Assembly: GCA_016859345.1 (NCBI GenBank)
Contig: CM029124.1
Coordinates: 18,292,480-18,356,479 of the forward strand
Direction of reading: 5' to 3'
From: Istiophorus platypterus
Lineage: Eukaryota > Chordata > Actinopteri > Istiophoriformes > Istiophoridae
Length of the DNA stretch: 64,000 nt
This document shows positions 27,601-35,053 of the stretch, in pieces (the first letter of the stretch is position 1; each line of letters opens with the position of its first letter). A program made the translations under genes and the position numbers. Below the pieces are notes generated by a model. It worked only from the letters and a program-made list of their open reading frames with translations. It ran no database searches and was not told the origin of the DNA.

Positions 27601-30600
27601 TGGAGGACATGAGGTCATCTCAAGGTACTCACCCCCTGCTCATCCAGCTTCAGAAGCTGCTCCGGGACCTTGGGGGAGTTGAGGGCCAGCCTCAGACACT
27701 GGATATTAAGCTCAGGGATGACGTACTCCAGCACTTCTTTTAGCGGCAGGCCGCGGGCTGTCCCATGTCTCGCTGTGGATGGAATGGCATCCTCCAGGAT
27801 GGCTCCACGGAGCGTGGTCAGCTGACAGGAACGGAGATGGTCATCCAGTTAATTGCTGCATGTATTATGAGTTCCTAGTGCACCACTGTACAATGTGTTA
27901 AGTCTGCGTATGCTCTTGTATATGTCTAATGTGTCTGTGGAAAAGATCATCATTCATAATGATGGAAATGAGAACGATGCTGACATGCTGGCTGCCGTGT
28001 GAGCTAGGCATAATATCCTTTTATGTTATGGCTTATTATTTAGGGCAATGGCTCCATTACAGCTCCATTGGAAGGCATTAGGAAATCGCATTCTAAATAA
28101 TTAAGATAGGCTAACTGAGCACAAGATGTTAAGTGGTATTTTACTGTTAAGACCATTCGCGTGCCAGTAAACGTCAACCCAGACAGCTTCAAAACACCCA
28201 CTCTGTTACCATGTGCTGCTGTTTGGAACATAACACAAACATTTTCACCCATAAATCTCATTTCCATCCATACCGCCTGTGGACATGAATGTCTGCAGTC
28301 AATGGGTGCCCAACAGAGAGGCATTCAGAAAAGCAGATTACTTAACAGACTCAGAGAGGAAGGGAGAGTGAGAGTGGGGCAGAGAGATAGAGAGTGCTGA
28401 GGCTAAATGATAAGAGCTCATGCAAATAGATGCTCCAGTGGCTGGGGAGTTAAAACATTGTCTGCGTGCTACTTGCAGGGCCAACCATGACCCAGATACA
28501 TTGTTTTATCGTGGGAGTGGTGCTTTAAACCAAGGGTGGCACTGGATATCAGTGTCATTCCCCTCCCTGACACATCTGTTGTACCTGAATTATTCAGTGG
28601 ATGAGACCACCCAGCATCAATCAAGGAGAGCTTTCTGTACCACCAGGGACTGTGAGACTGTGCATCTCAGTTTGTGGATTAATCATGTTGTGTGTGCACG
28701 TGTGTGTGCCTGGGTATGTGAAAGTGTGAGCGAGCAAGAGCGATCACATCGACGCCGATAGACTGCATCAGTGTTTGCATGACCGGTAAACTAAGTTGCA
28801 ACTGGCACAGGACCACCGGACACATTAGGGAGCTGAGAGCAGATTTGGGAACGGACAGCTGTGAGAAGCCTCCTCTTGTTTTCAGGGGTACTGAAGCATT
28901 CACGTATCCTTGTACTGCTTGACTGATCTGAGCGGAGTGACCTTAACATGTTTTGCTGAATGCAACAACTAAGAAATATACTCTAAAAGAGTGATTTTGC
29001 TGGTAAAATGTTCTTTGATATAGCAACAGAAATCACACAAGTATCTCCCTCTACACTAATGTAAGACATTAAGCTCTACAGAAAATGTGCACATCAGTGT
29101 ATTACAGTTACCTGGCTGGTTCTGAAGGTGACCCGATAGTTGTACTGCATTCCATCTTTCTCCTTTCCGTCGTCCAATCTCTCCCTGCGGATGCTGACTG
29201 CCACCGGTCCCAGATTGTCATCTACCCCAAAATAGTTTTGATGCTCTGGAGATTGAACAAGCAAGATCCAAATTAAACACACATTCAGCATCACATTTAC
29301 CGTTTACATTAACTTGTGTGAATTGAAAAACGTCTAATTCATAGAAATCTCGTAGCTCTTAAAGATGCTGTCCACATTGCTGCTTTTGCTCCATAAGAAT
29401 ATCAGTTTACATTACTGAATCCATAAATGTATTTATTCATGTAAAAATTGCTTTGTGTTTTGACCATAGTTGAGCTGTGAAACTGATTACAAAAACTCTT
29501 ACGGTTCCAGAGGTGGTTTGAAACTGATTCACTTTGGATTAGAAACTGTCTCATCGTAGTAGCACCGGGATTTAAAAAGTAAATATATGAATAAATACAT
29601 AGCCCTAGAATGTCTGACCCACTCTGACATCAACACTGACCCAGATACTCCACACATCTTTCTCCTTCTGATACTACAGGCACATGTTAAACAAAATTAT
29701 ATAGCAGACATAGATTTGTTTTTGTTCAGGATTACTCAGTGTCAAAGATGAATTTGAGACTGATTAAAAAAAACCAAAAAAAAACAAAAAAAGTAATCTT
29801 TTATATTCATCGTAATTCATTTATGATCCCATCACACGCACACCTCAAAACTACAAGAGAACATAAGGGATGTTTTAAGGCTTTTTTAAAATCTGTATTC
29901 CTGAACTCCTCCTCCTGACTCACACCATTACAGACACACAGTCAGCTACTGCTACCGTAGCAAACCCAGGCTTTACCAACCATACTAAAATGAAATGATA
30001 GAGCACACAAGGTTTTTTCTGTTTGTTTTAATGGCATATTGCTTTCACTGGATAATTGACTGTGCACAGTGGAAGGGCCATGGGGTGAGACGGACAAGGC
30101 AGTTTCCTGGCTACATATAAACCCAGGACAAAGTGGTTACATGGTATGTGCCACCGGGATGTTCTCTCAAAGTATTTGTGTCCTCTTGTGGAACATAAGC
30201 AGGAAGTGTTTTTAACATTTTTTTGGGACTTACAAACCATCTAACTAACTCGTATAAGCTACTGGCCAAAACAAAAAAACAAGATTTTTAAGAATAAGAA
30301 TCAGAATTTTGAAACCAGGATTTTTGTGGTGGGTGATGTAGATGATGATGATGATGATGATGATATGTTCAGACCTTCAATCAATTAATTGTTCATTCAA
30401 GAATTTGTTATGTCCCTGTTTGCAGGCCAGTAGAATGATTGCTAATAATTCCCCCCCTTGTCAAACACTTCAGTCGATGACAAGTTATCTCAAAAACTGA
30501 TAGACAGATTTTGATGAAATTTCCCGGTGATATTCATGGCCCTCAAAAGAGAGGAGAGCCTCCTAATGTTTTTCCTTGCCCCTTCACCTCTCCAGTGTAC

Positions 30601-33600
30601 ACAAAAATGACAAACTCTTATGGGCAGTTTCTCATTAATTTTTTGTGACCTTTATGACCCCTGGAAGGTGAGTACATTTTCATTTATGGACACTCGATGA
30701 TTTGCTCTTTTGTCACCCTCAGGTCAAGATGTTAATTTGCGCAGTGAATTTATAAAGATCCCATGGGCAGATTGCTCATGAAATGTACTGATTATAACAG
30801 TGTTGGTAAGAGGTTGAACATTTTAACCTAATTTCTGTTAAGGCTTCAAGCATAGCAAAGCTGCCAATATATTGTTCAGTTTTTCCAGAAGTGGTGTATT
30901 ATGAGGGCTAATGAAAATTTTAATGAACACTAGGGGGGTCACTAGCAGGGCTTTAGACTTTTAGTCTTCCTAGTTTTAAGTATTATAAGGGCCACTACTA
31001 ATTTCTGTGTCGACATAAAAAGTATTCAAACTGAAATTCATCATAGCTGCCTGAATTATACAGTTAAAATGCAGTTTACCTTAGGGACCATCTCAAACCT
31101 ATGGTATCATTGTATAACATATATTCAATATTAGTCCAAAGGCCAGAGTATGTGTGTTATCTGTGTGTGTGTGTTTAGGGTATGGACAAGAGCAGAGCTT
31201 TGCACATACACAGCAGTGCCTTGAGCAAACACTCCCTAATCCAGGCTAAAGCCAGGGAGAAAGACCTGGATTCAGCAGACAACAGAAGAAAAACCTCAGC
31301 AGAGACCCAAAGCACTGACATTCGCAAAGAGATTTATGCAGAAGTTTAGACATTGCGTCCATGACATGTGGCGCGTGCAATGTAAATATGCTGGTTCTGG
31401 TCATTGTGGCATCAACATTGAGGTAAAGCGAATATCAGCATGAATAATAAATCAACTATATACAGGCAATGTAGGGTTACCCTTCTGAGGAATGCATAGC
31501 TTGTCAGGGACAGTGGACTGAGGGGAAATGCTCTGTGAGGCATAAGGTCAAATGGTGGTAGGAGAGCTGTCTATGCATATGAGGCCACTAGGCATCCGGA
31601 TACCTACGGCACAGCGAGGGAGACATCGTCAACTGTGGAAGAAAGCTTTTTGTCAACACATTTCTTGTGACACATGTCACTGGTGCTCATCACTTGGTGT
31701 TGACAGTTTGCCAAAGGTTGCAAAATGGATTACTTTGATTGTCATGTAAAATAATTTTTCTTTTCCTTCTTCATGCCTCCACTTGCAGAAGGGCCGTTTG
31801 TCCCGAAATTTTAAACTTGATGCCCCGAAACTTTATTAGGTCACATACATGGTTTGCCTTAGCCTCCATATCTCTTTGTCTACCCATATACAGTATGTGA
31901 CCATGACCTGTATGTAACAAGTAGTTTGGCCTGTGGGTGTGGATAGAAAATCATGTCCATTAGGGCTGACGGGGAGAGAAATATACGCGCTGCTATGGGA
32001 AGGATGGCTTTAGGCAATCAATAGGATCAATGTTCAGTCCAGGTTAATAAAAGCTTGCCCTAAAGTAGTGACACGTGGTCATGTCTGTGTGAGTGTGTGT
32101 GCTGGTATGTGCCCGTTTCTGTGTGTTTGCATTTGCGGTGAAGCGGAGGTGATGACAGACTTGTCTCTCCAATAAAACACCTCATGAAAAAAGGGCAAGG
32201 GCTACATCCACATACTGTGAAAAAGGCATCTACCATAAAAACTATGACATTAGAACAAAACTGACAGCAACATGGGGAATTTCAATTATACATCGACCCG
32301 CATTGCCACAGAACTAGGTTAAATATAAAACACAACTACACCAGTTTTGGGATGAGTAGTGGGTGAGACAACACTTCACGGTAAATGATAATCACTGCAG
32401 CCTCAGTGCTACATTCAAATGCACTGTAAGTAGAGCAGATCCGTATGGTCTCATTAACCTTGACTGGAGACCTCGAGCCCCAAGTGAGGTTACACACTGT
32501 CGTAAAGAGGAATATTTTAATATAGTATCTTTTTGAAGAAGTTCAGGCATCTGCTAGTGTGAAAGGTGAAGCAGCTGTTTTCTGGAGAGGGTTTAAGAAC
32601 GGGTAATTTGATCTGCTGAGAGGAGCAAATGCAGACGCACAGACAGTGGGAAAAAAAAACAGGTATGTATAATGCGTTGATGGGTCTGCGTTGGCATGGT
32701 ATTTCCAGCATCAGTCACATAAGGTGTTTTAATGAGGGGAGCTGGGACCTTGGCGTAGTTTTGCTGACCCTAAAGTTTCTTATGAGGGGTCCTTGCACCC
32801 CCACAGCCCCATCAGGGAACAGCTGCAGCACACCCTCTCGCTCACCTCTCTCTTCTCACATGACTAATCACAGCTCCTCCGCAGTTTTTCAGGGCAATAT
32901 CACAGGGAGGACATGACCGCTTCTCTCCGGAGGAAGTGAAACACACACCCTCGCACCCAACACAGGCCTGCTATTGTTCTGGACCTTATTTCATCTGGTC
33001 CTACAAAAATAACTGGGCCGTCAAGATATCTGACCCTAGGGGCGGAGACTGGACGATTTGGGAACTTGCTCTTCCGCAGCACTGTCCACAGTCTGTTTTA
33101 AAGAAATGGATTTGGCCTGGAAAGTTGAATAGTCATCAACAGTGAGTCATTCGAAACATCCTGTATCGTCACTGCATGATCTCTATGAACACAAAAAGGA
33201 CTCATTTACCGTAAGCATTCCTTACCTTTCCCATAGAAGTACTTGTGGTAGTAGTATGCGCCAAGGTCAATGTGTTCGATGATGTAGCGTTTGACCTTCT
33301 CCCTGTGGATTGGCTGGTTTTCTCGAGGCACCTCCAGTACAGAGACACCTGCGTTGGTGCAGTGGGAACTTAAAGAGGATTCAAAAGAGCAGCTCTCCGA
33401 CACACCACTGTAGTTGGTACTGTTGGCTCTGGAGAGGGAGATCTTCCTCTCGCCCTCACCCCCGATCTCATTGCGAAAGTGTGGGCAGCTCAGCGTTAGA
33501 TTGTTACTCTTTCCATCCCCCTCATCAGCATCCAGGTTCTCCTTGGGGTTCAAGTCCTCCCTGCTGCCTAGAGGAGACTCAAACATGGGGGCATTTCCAC

Positions 33601-34783
33601 TGCTACATCCTGCTGCACCACCGTCTGCCCCTGGTGCAGGCCCAGCTCCAGGCCCAGCTCCAAGCCCAGCTCCAAGCCCAGCTCCAAGCCCAGCTCCACC
33701 TCCAGCCCCTCCAGCAGCTCCAGTAGGTGCTCCAGCTGAGGCAGCTGAAGCACCAGTAGTTGTGTTCTTCCTCTGACTCAGGTTAGCTCTGCTTGCCACT
33801 GCCTCGCTGATGTTAAAAAGAACACTCTGCACGTCGTAGTGGGAAAAGCATTTTTGGAAGCTGAGTGGTCGCCGGTCATCCTCTATTGAGAGCCGTAAGG
33901 CGTCACTCTCACTCTTTATGGTCCGCAGTTTCCTGAACAGAGACGTTTCGGATGACTCTGATTTGAGACGCCTCATGAAGGACTTCTCTCGCTCCCGGCT
34001 GTAGAGGATAGAGTTGTCTATATAGTCGTAGCCTGGAATGTGGACTATCTCACCCCTGGCAATCTGGGCTGCTGTTTGCAGGCTGGGCGAGAGGGAGGCG
34101 TCACAGCGCAACAACTCAGGGAAACCCAGAGGTGGTATGCTACGGTGGTCCAGGGTATCAACTCGGTAGCCCCTGAGCATGGTGAAGAAGCCATCCCCAC
34201 TCAGGCCCTGACGGTCAATGGAGGATGTGCTGCCATATTCTCGGTGCAGTGAGGCACCAGTGTTTGGATTGACAGCGTTCTGGTCCATTATGTCTTCAGA
34301 GTCAATGTCACTTATGGTGACATCGCTGTTGCTGCGTTGACGGATAGGGTGGAGACCTTTCAGCGGGGAGTGGCTAAGGAGGTCGCTCAATGTGTATTTG
34401 TCTGAGTAGTCTACTTCCAGACAAACTGCTTCACCATGCTCCAGTATTTCCACAGTGTGTTCCTGCTGGCCATTCTGAAATACCGGTATCACACTCTGAT
34501 AGTTTGGTGAAGGGCGTCCATCCCATCCTTCTTTCCTTGGAGGCCATTCCGTCACCCTGGCCCTGACACCCATTTTAGGCATGGCTGGAGTACCATTTGT
34601 TTTGCCTGAACCATCAGGTTTCCCAGGCATGTTGGAGGTTGGTGGTCCCATGCTACCATTCAGTGCCTTGAGTTTCCTGCTGAATAACTCCTCTGACTGC
34701 ATGGCTCTGGAGTATTCTTCTGGGCCTCCCACAATTCCCACAAGTTTTGATTTGTTATCCGTCACAGGGCTCAAAATACTCAT
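376..34783 (-). CDS. sipa1l2: sipa1l2, Rap GTPase-activating protein (SPAR2), coding span of exons 2-14; C-terminus off the window
   Basis: This is the whole coding span; the exons are listed separately. SIPA1L proteins speed GTP hydrolysis on Rap1/Rap2 and act at synapses and on neuronal endosome/amphisome traffic. That role is family knowledge, not read from the DNA. In the sequence, thirteen coding exons join through GT-AG introns with every phase matching, giving 1375 codons plus 2 nt. Order along the protein: Ser-rich N-terminus, Gly/Ala-rich insert (about 350-392), conserved pre-GAP block (about 480-620), Rap-GAP domain (about 620-840, catalytic Asn729), PDZ domain (about 965-1047) and a Ser-rich linker with DSGIDT at 1300-1305. 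The C-terminal coiled coil expected in this family lies to the left. SIPA1L2 is preferred over SIPA1L1 or SIPA1L3 because blocks such as [22 protein letters not shown] and [11 protein letters not shown] fit SIPA1L2 as I recall it. Confidence 0.93.
750..2046 (-). other. sipa1l2: intron 13 of sipa1l2
   Basis: GT-AG intron between exons 13 and 14. Open frames inside it lack splice signals and resemble no known protein. I see no recognisable repeat or RNA. Confidence 0.85.
2047..2135 (-). CDS. sipa1l2: sipa1l2 coding exon 13
   Basis: The exon follows acceptor ctcggtgcacag|AAG and ends at AGG|gtaaat; its 89 nt run from phase 1 to phase 0. The peptide is [20 protein letters not shown], then [14 protein letters not shown] and KDSPNKLS match human SIPA1L2. 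The acceptor is a CAGAAG pair (NAGNAG type), so a variant lacking three bases is possible. Confidence 0.92.
2307..2398 (-). CDS. sipa1l2: sipa1l2 coding exon 12
   Basis: Acceptor ctctctgcag|GTG and donor GCAG|gtaagt bound 92 nt (phase 2 to phase 1). Joined to the GG from exon 11 it encodes [20 protein letters not shown], then [11 protein letters not shown]. The opening GCPSPIL matches the human GCQSPLL. The remainder is a poorly conserved charged linker, as expected. Only 171 bp separate it from exon 13. Confidence 0.9.
2399..3827 (-). other. sipa1l2: intron 11 of sipa1l2
   Basis: GT-AG intron between exons 11 and 12. It contains A-rich runs (about 3180-3202 and 3790-3804) but no gene or clear repeat. 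Confidence 0.85.
3828..3974 (-). CDS. sipa1l2: sipa1l2 coding exon 11, long form (alternative acceptor inside)
   Basis: A strong acceptor (tcttttccccccttgcag|GAC) sets the 5' end at 3974, and the donor ATGG|gtacgg sets the 3' end at 3828. In frame this gives 49 codons: a stretch [20 protein letters not shown], then [16 protein letters not shown] and ...GYDG. A second, weaker acceptor at taccgcag|CTC would start the exon at 3908 and drop exactly 22 residues, a form closer to human SIPA1L2. Both keep phase 2. I prefer the long form because its pyrimidine tract is far better and it retains the Arg before SSPSNQ. Confidence 0.85.
4219..4284. repeat. (AT)33 microsatellite
   Basis: An uninterrupted AT dinucleotide run of 66 bp. 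It is self-complementary and could form a cruciform or a hairpin in the pre-mRNA. Confidence 0.98.
6371..6398. repeat. (GA)n microsatellite
   Basis: A GA run of about 14 units inside intron 10, preceded by a short interrupted GA stretch. Confidence 0.97.
7552..7806 (-). CDS. sipa1l2: sipa1l2 coding exon 10 (linker with predicted 14-3-3-type site)
   Basis: Acceptor tttcccag|GGG and donor CCAG|gtaaac give 255 nt, phase 2 at both ends. The peptide reads [20 protein letters not shown], then [17 protein letters not shown], a Pro-rich stretch, [20 protein letters not shown] and LPDGS. The RSTSFDR element resembles basophilic-kinase and 14-3-3 sites. Human SIPA1L2 has the same [12 protein letters not shown] sequence as I recall it. 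Confidence 0.95.
7807..13939 (-). other. sipa1l2: intron 9 of sipa1l2
   Basis: GT-AG intron of about 6.1 kb between the PDZ exon and exon 10. It contains an AT-rich ATA/ATG-repeat-like stretch (about 8050-8170), a poly(T) run (9717-9733), a (GT)n run and a G run near 10515. The 170-residue minus-strand frame at 10581-11093 resembles no protein I know. Confidence 0.85.
9770..9801. repeat. (GT)16 microsatellite
   Basis: Uninterrupted GT repeat in intron 9, about 36 bp after a 17-bp poly(T) run. Confidence 0.97.
13940..14214 (-). CDS. sipa1l2: sipa1l2 coding exon 9 (PDZ domain, residues 966-1056)
   Basis: After acceptor ggttccag|ATC the exon encodes [20 protein letters not shown], then the PDZ ligand loop LGFHV (986-990), [20 protein letters not shown], and the [20 protein letters not shown] helix and strand, ending GTPRR before AG|gtaatt. 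Length is 275 nt (phase 0 to phase 2). The PDZ domain docks C-terminal peptides of synaptic partners. The LGFH loop departs slightly from canonical GLGF, as is normal in this family. Confidence 0.96.
14215..19898 (-). other. sipa1l2: intron 8 of sipa1l2
   Basis: GT-AG intron of about 5.7 kb separating the Rap-GAP end from the PDZ exon. It holds a (CA)n run and C or A homopolymers (about 16097 and 16877). I recognise no gene. Confidence 0.85.
14564..14620. repeat. (CA)n microsatellite, interrupted
   Basis: A CA repeat of about 57 bp, interrupted by GACA units in its first half. Confidence 0.97.
19899..20475 (-). CDS. sipa1l2: sipa1l2 coding exon 8 (end of Rap-GAP domain and lead-in to PDZ, residues 773-965)
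   Basis: At 577 nt this is the longest internal coding exon in the window, between acceptor ttttccag|C and donor GAG|gtaaga. It encodes [20 protein letters not shown], the end of the Rap-GAP domain ([20 protein letters not shown], then [14 protein letters not shown]), a Lys-rich linker ([18 protein letters not shown]) and the conserved [20 protein letters not shown] region leading to ...IREMVQRLE. The latter is a small beta-rich module present throughout the SIPA1L family. It ends in phase 0, and identity with SIPA1L2 is very high. Confidence 0.97.
20476..21145 (-). other. sipa1l2: intron 7 of sipa1l2
   Basis: A 670-bp GT-AG intron within the Rap-GAP coding region. I see nothing else in it. 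Confidence 0.88.
21146..21303 (-). CDS. sipa1l2: sipa1l2 coding exon 7 (Rap-GAP catalytic loop, Asn729)
   Basis: Acceptor cttatag|TTA and donor ACAG|gtaaat bound 158 nt (phase 0 to phase 2). The exon opens [20 protein letters not shown]. The HIGND motif contains the catalytic 'Asn thumb' of Rap GAPs, here Asn729 (codon 21279-21277), equivalent to Asn290 of Rap1GAP. The rest ([16 protein letters not shown]...NVCYS) continues the domain. With the catalytic Asn kept, the GAP is predicted to be active. Confidence 0.96.
21304..22614 (-). other. sipa1l2: intron 6 of sipa1l2
   Basis: A 1.3-kb GT-AG intron between exons 6 and 7. It carries a local tandem duplication of about 42 bp at 21723-21810 and nothing else that I recognise. 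Confidence 0.88.
21723..21810. repeat. local tandem duplication, ~42 bp x 2
   Basis: Two adjacent imperfect copies share TTTGGGT, then AAG and GA, then CC(T/A)AACCCAATTTAG(G/C)CT. The core acccaatttag is identical in both. This is probably an old slippage duplication. Confidence 0.75.
22615..22718 (-). CDS. sipa1l2: sipa1l2 coding exon 6 (residues 686-720, Rap-GAP domain)
   Basis: Acceptor tgttacag|CC joins to the previous A to make Thr. The exon then encodes [20 protein letters not shown] and [13 protein letters not shown], with donor CAG|gtcagt. Length is 104 nt, ending in phase 0. Only 244 bp separate it from exon 5. The [15 protein letters not shown] strand is part of the core of Rap-GAP domains. 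Confidence 0.96.
22963..23137 (-). CDS. sipa1l2: sipa1l2 coding exon 5 (residues 628-685, Rap-GAP domain)
   Basis: After acceptor ccattccag|CTG, the exon encodes [20 protein letters not shown], then the [15 protein letters not shown] block and KYRAQLDNK, ending at A|gtaaga. Length is 175 nt, so one base carries over (phase 1). [10 protein letters not shown] and the FL-LLG-RV-LKGF segment are hallmarks of the Rap-GAP fold in the SIPA1/Rap1GAP family. Confidence 0.96.
24615..24667. repeat. (CT)n with trailing (TATC)n
   Basis: A CT dinucleotide run with one interruption (cttctc), followed by short TATC units. Confidence 0.95.
24714..24734. repeat. (AAAT)5 microsatellite
   Basis: A short tetranucleotide run about 47 bp after the CT/TATC repeat. 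Confidence 0.9.
27430..27600 (+). mobile_element. degenerate teleost interspersed repeat, 5' fragment
   Basis: It starts ttaaaggaat and contains agcttagcacaaacactgtaaacg..., aaacagctag and cccggctctgt. From memory this is the diverged first half of an abundant percomorph repeat with ends like 'aaaggaatagttcgacattttggg' (partial recall) and an internal 'cttagcataaagactgg'. It has no coding capacity. It abuts the exon 4 donor, leaving about 32 bp. Confidence 0.45.
27633..27821 (-). CDS. sipa1l2: sipa1l2 coding exon 4 (residues 565-627)
   Basis: Acceptor ctgtcag|CTG and donor GGG|gtgagt bound 63 codons in phase 0 at both ends. The peptide starts [20 protein letters not shown] and ends LLKLDEQG. 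It covers the conserved lead-in ([15 protein letters not shown]) and the first residues of the Rap-GAP domain. It is too short for a long ORF and was found by reading the translated genomic sequence between flanking exons. A degenerate repeat begins only about 30 bp beyond the donor. Confidence 0.95.
27822..29111 (-). other. sipa1l2: intron 3 of sipa1l2
   Basis: A 1.3-kb GT-AG intron. The region 28030-28270 is compositionally complex, but I see no gene or named repeat. Confidence 0.87.
29112..29245 (-). CDS. sipa1l2: sipa1l2 coding exon 3 (residues 520-564)
   Basis: The exon opens after acceptor ctccag|AG and completes the split Glu codon left by exon 2. It encodes [20 protein letters not shown] and ends ...YRVTFRTSQ before the donor CAG|gtaact. 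Length is 134 nt, ending in phase 0. This is the highly conserved segment preceding the Rap-GAP domain in all SIPA1 family members. Conservation is nearly complete with human SIPA1L2 as I recall it. Confidence 0.96.
30341..30364. repeat. (GAT)8 microsatellite
   Basis: A pure GAT run in intron 2, about 100 bp before the diverged interspersed repeat. Confidence 0.95.
30460..30960 (+). mobile_element. degenerate interspersed repeat, teleost type
   Basis: The stretch includes tatctcaaaaactgatagac, gattttgatgaaattt, gatattcatggccc and later caccctcaggtcaagatgtt. I recall a common non-coding fish repeat with the same order of motifs (a 'tctcaacaactattggatgg' start, then 'catgaaatttggt' and 'caggtcaaaatttcaatttg'). 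The ends are not clear and no reading frame is present. Confidence 0.4.
33226..34783 (-). CDS. sipa1l2: sipa1l2 coding exon 2 (start codon, residues 1-519)
   Basis: This exon encodes the N-terminus. The start MSILSPVTD aligns in place with the human SIPA1L2 start (MSDP...), and an upstream in-frame stop supports it. Conserved blocks include PKMGVRARV near residue 70, the phosphosite-like RQRSNSD at 148-154, [14 protein letters not shown] around 180, [13 protein letters not shown] around 280, and FSHYDVQS at 313-320. Next come a Gly/Ala/Leu/Pro repeat (about 350-392) and the conserved block ending [15 protein letters not shown] before the donor GAAAG|gtaagg. Coding length is 1558 nt, leaving one base (phase 1). 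Oddities: the Gly/Ala insert is encoded by a 12-bp tandem repeat, and the first Cys of a Cys-x-x-Cys pair is Phe309. Confidence 0.96.
33635..33700 (-). repeat. coding 12-bp minisatellite (Gly-Leu/Pro-Gly-Ala repeats)
   Basis: Within exon 2 the plus strand repeats a unit like agctccaagccc about five times. On the coding strand it gives GLGA three times, then GPGA, around residues 361-385. Units are nearly identical at the DNA level, which suggests recent slippage. Because 12 is divisible by 3, copy changes keep the frame. Human SIPA1L2, as I recall it, has only a short Gln/Thr/Gly stretch at this place. Confidence 0.85.
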
Positions 34784-35053
34784 ATCCTGCTGGCAGACTC
34801 CTTGAAGAGCAGACTTTCAGGACCCTTCTTCATTACATCATGCAATTTGCTCACTCGTGAGTGGAGGAGGAGCCTCTTTCCTGAGTCAATGAAGCAACCG
34901 TCGACATAACTCATAGAACACGGCTGGCACGACGTTCGACACACAGCATTTGGATGTCAAGGACAAGTGTCTGAGGAGCGCTGAGGCACAGCAGAGTGGA
35001 GTCTTTTCTCACAGCGTGCCGCCGATGTAGAACGACAGCTGGAAGAGTTGGGT
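34784..35053 (-). other. sipa1l2: 5' UTR part of exon 2 with several uORFs
   Basis: Exon 2 begins after a minus-strand acceptor with a pyrimidine-rich tract (ttctgcaccacag|AC), so its first base is 35053. The 270-nt leader has an in-frame TGA at 34819-34817, which supports ATG 34783-34781 as the true start. It contains several short upstream ORFs: 34911-34949 (12 codons plus stop), 34851-34907 (18 codons plus stop), a minimal ATG-ATG-TAA at 34841-34833, and 34780-34833 (17 codons plus stop). The TGA of the last one overlaps the main ATG. Such leaders usually lower translation or make it conditional. Confidence 0.75.

Larger units (their letters stand above)
23138..27632 (-). other. sipa1l2: intron 4 of sipa1l2
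   Basis: GT-AG intron of about 4.5 kb at the start of the Rap-GAP coding region. It contains (CT)n, (TAAA)n and a degenerate interspersed repeat next to exon 4. No second gene is seen. Confidence 0.85.
29246..33225 (-). other. sipa1l2: intron 2 of sipa1l2
   Basis: A 4.0-kb GT-AG intron following the large N-terminal exon. It contains a GAT trinucleotide run, A-rich runs near 29768 and a degenerate repeat at about 30.46-30.96 kb. No other gene is visible. Confidence 0.86.

Noticed and set aside
33310..33776. Plus-strand open frames of 138 and 120 codons opposite exon 2, rich in Gln/Leu or Pro/Ala
   Set aside because: They are antisense shadows of the 12-bp coding repeat in sipa1l2 exon 2. 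The repeat keeps several frames open, and there are no independent gene signals.
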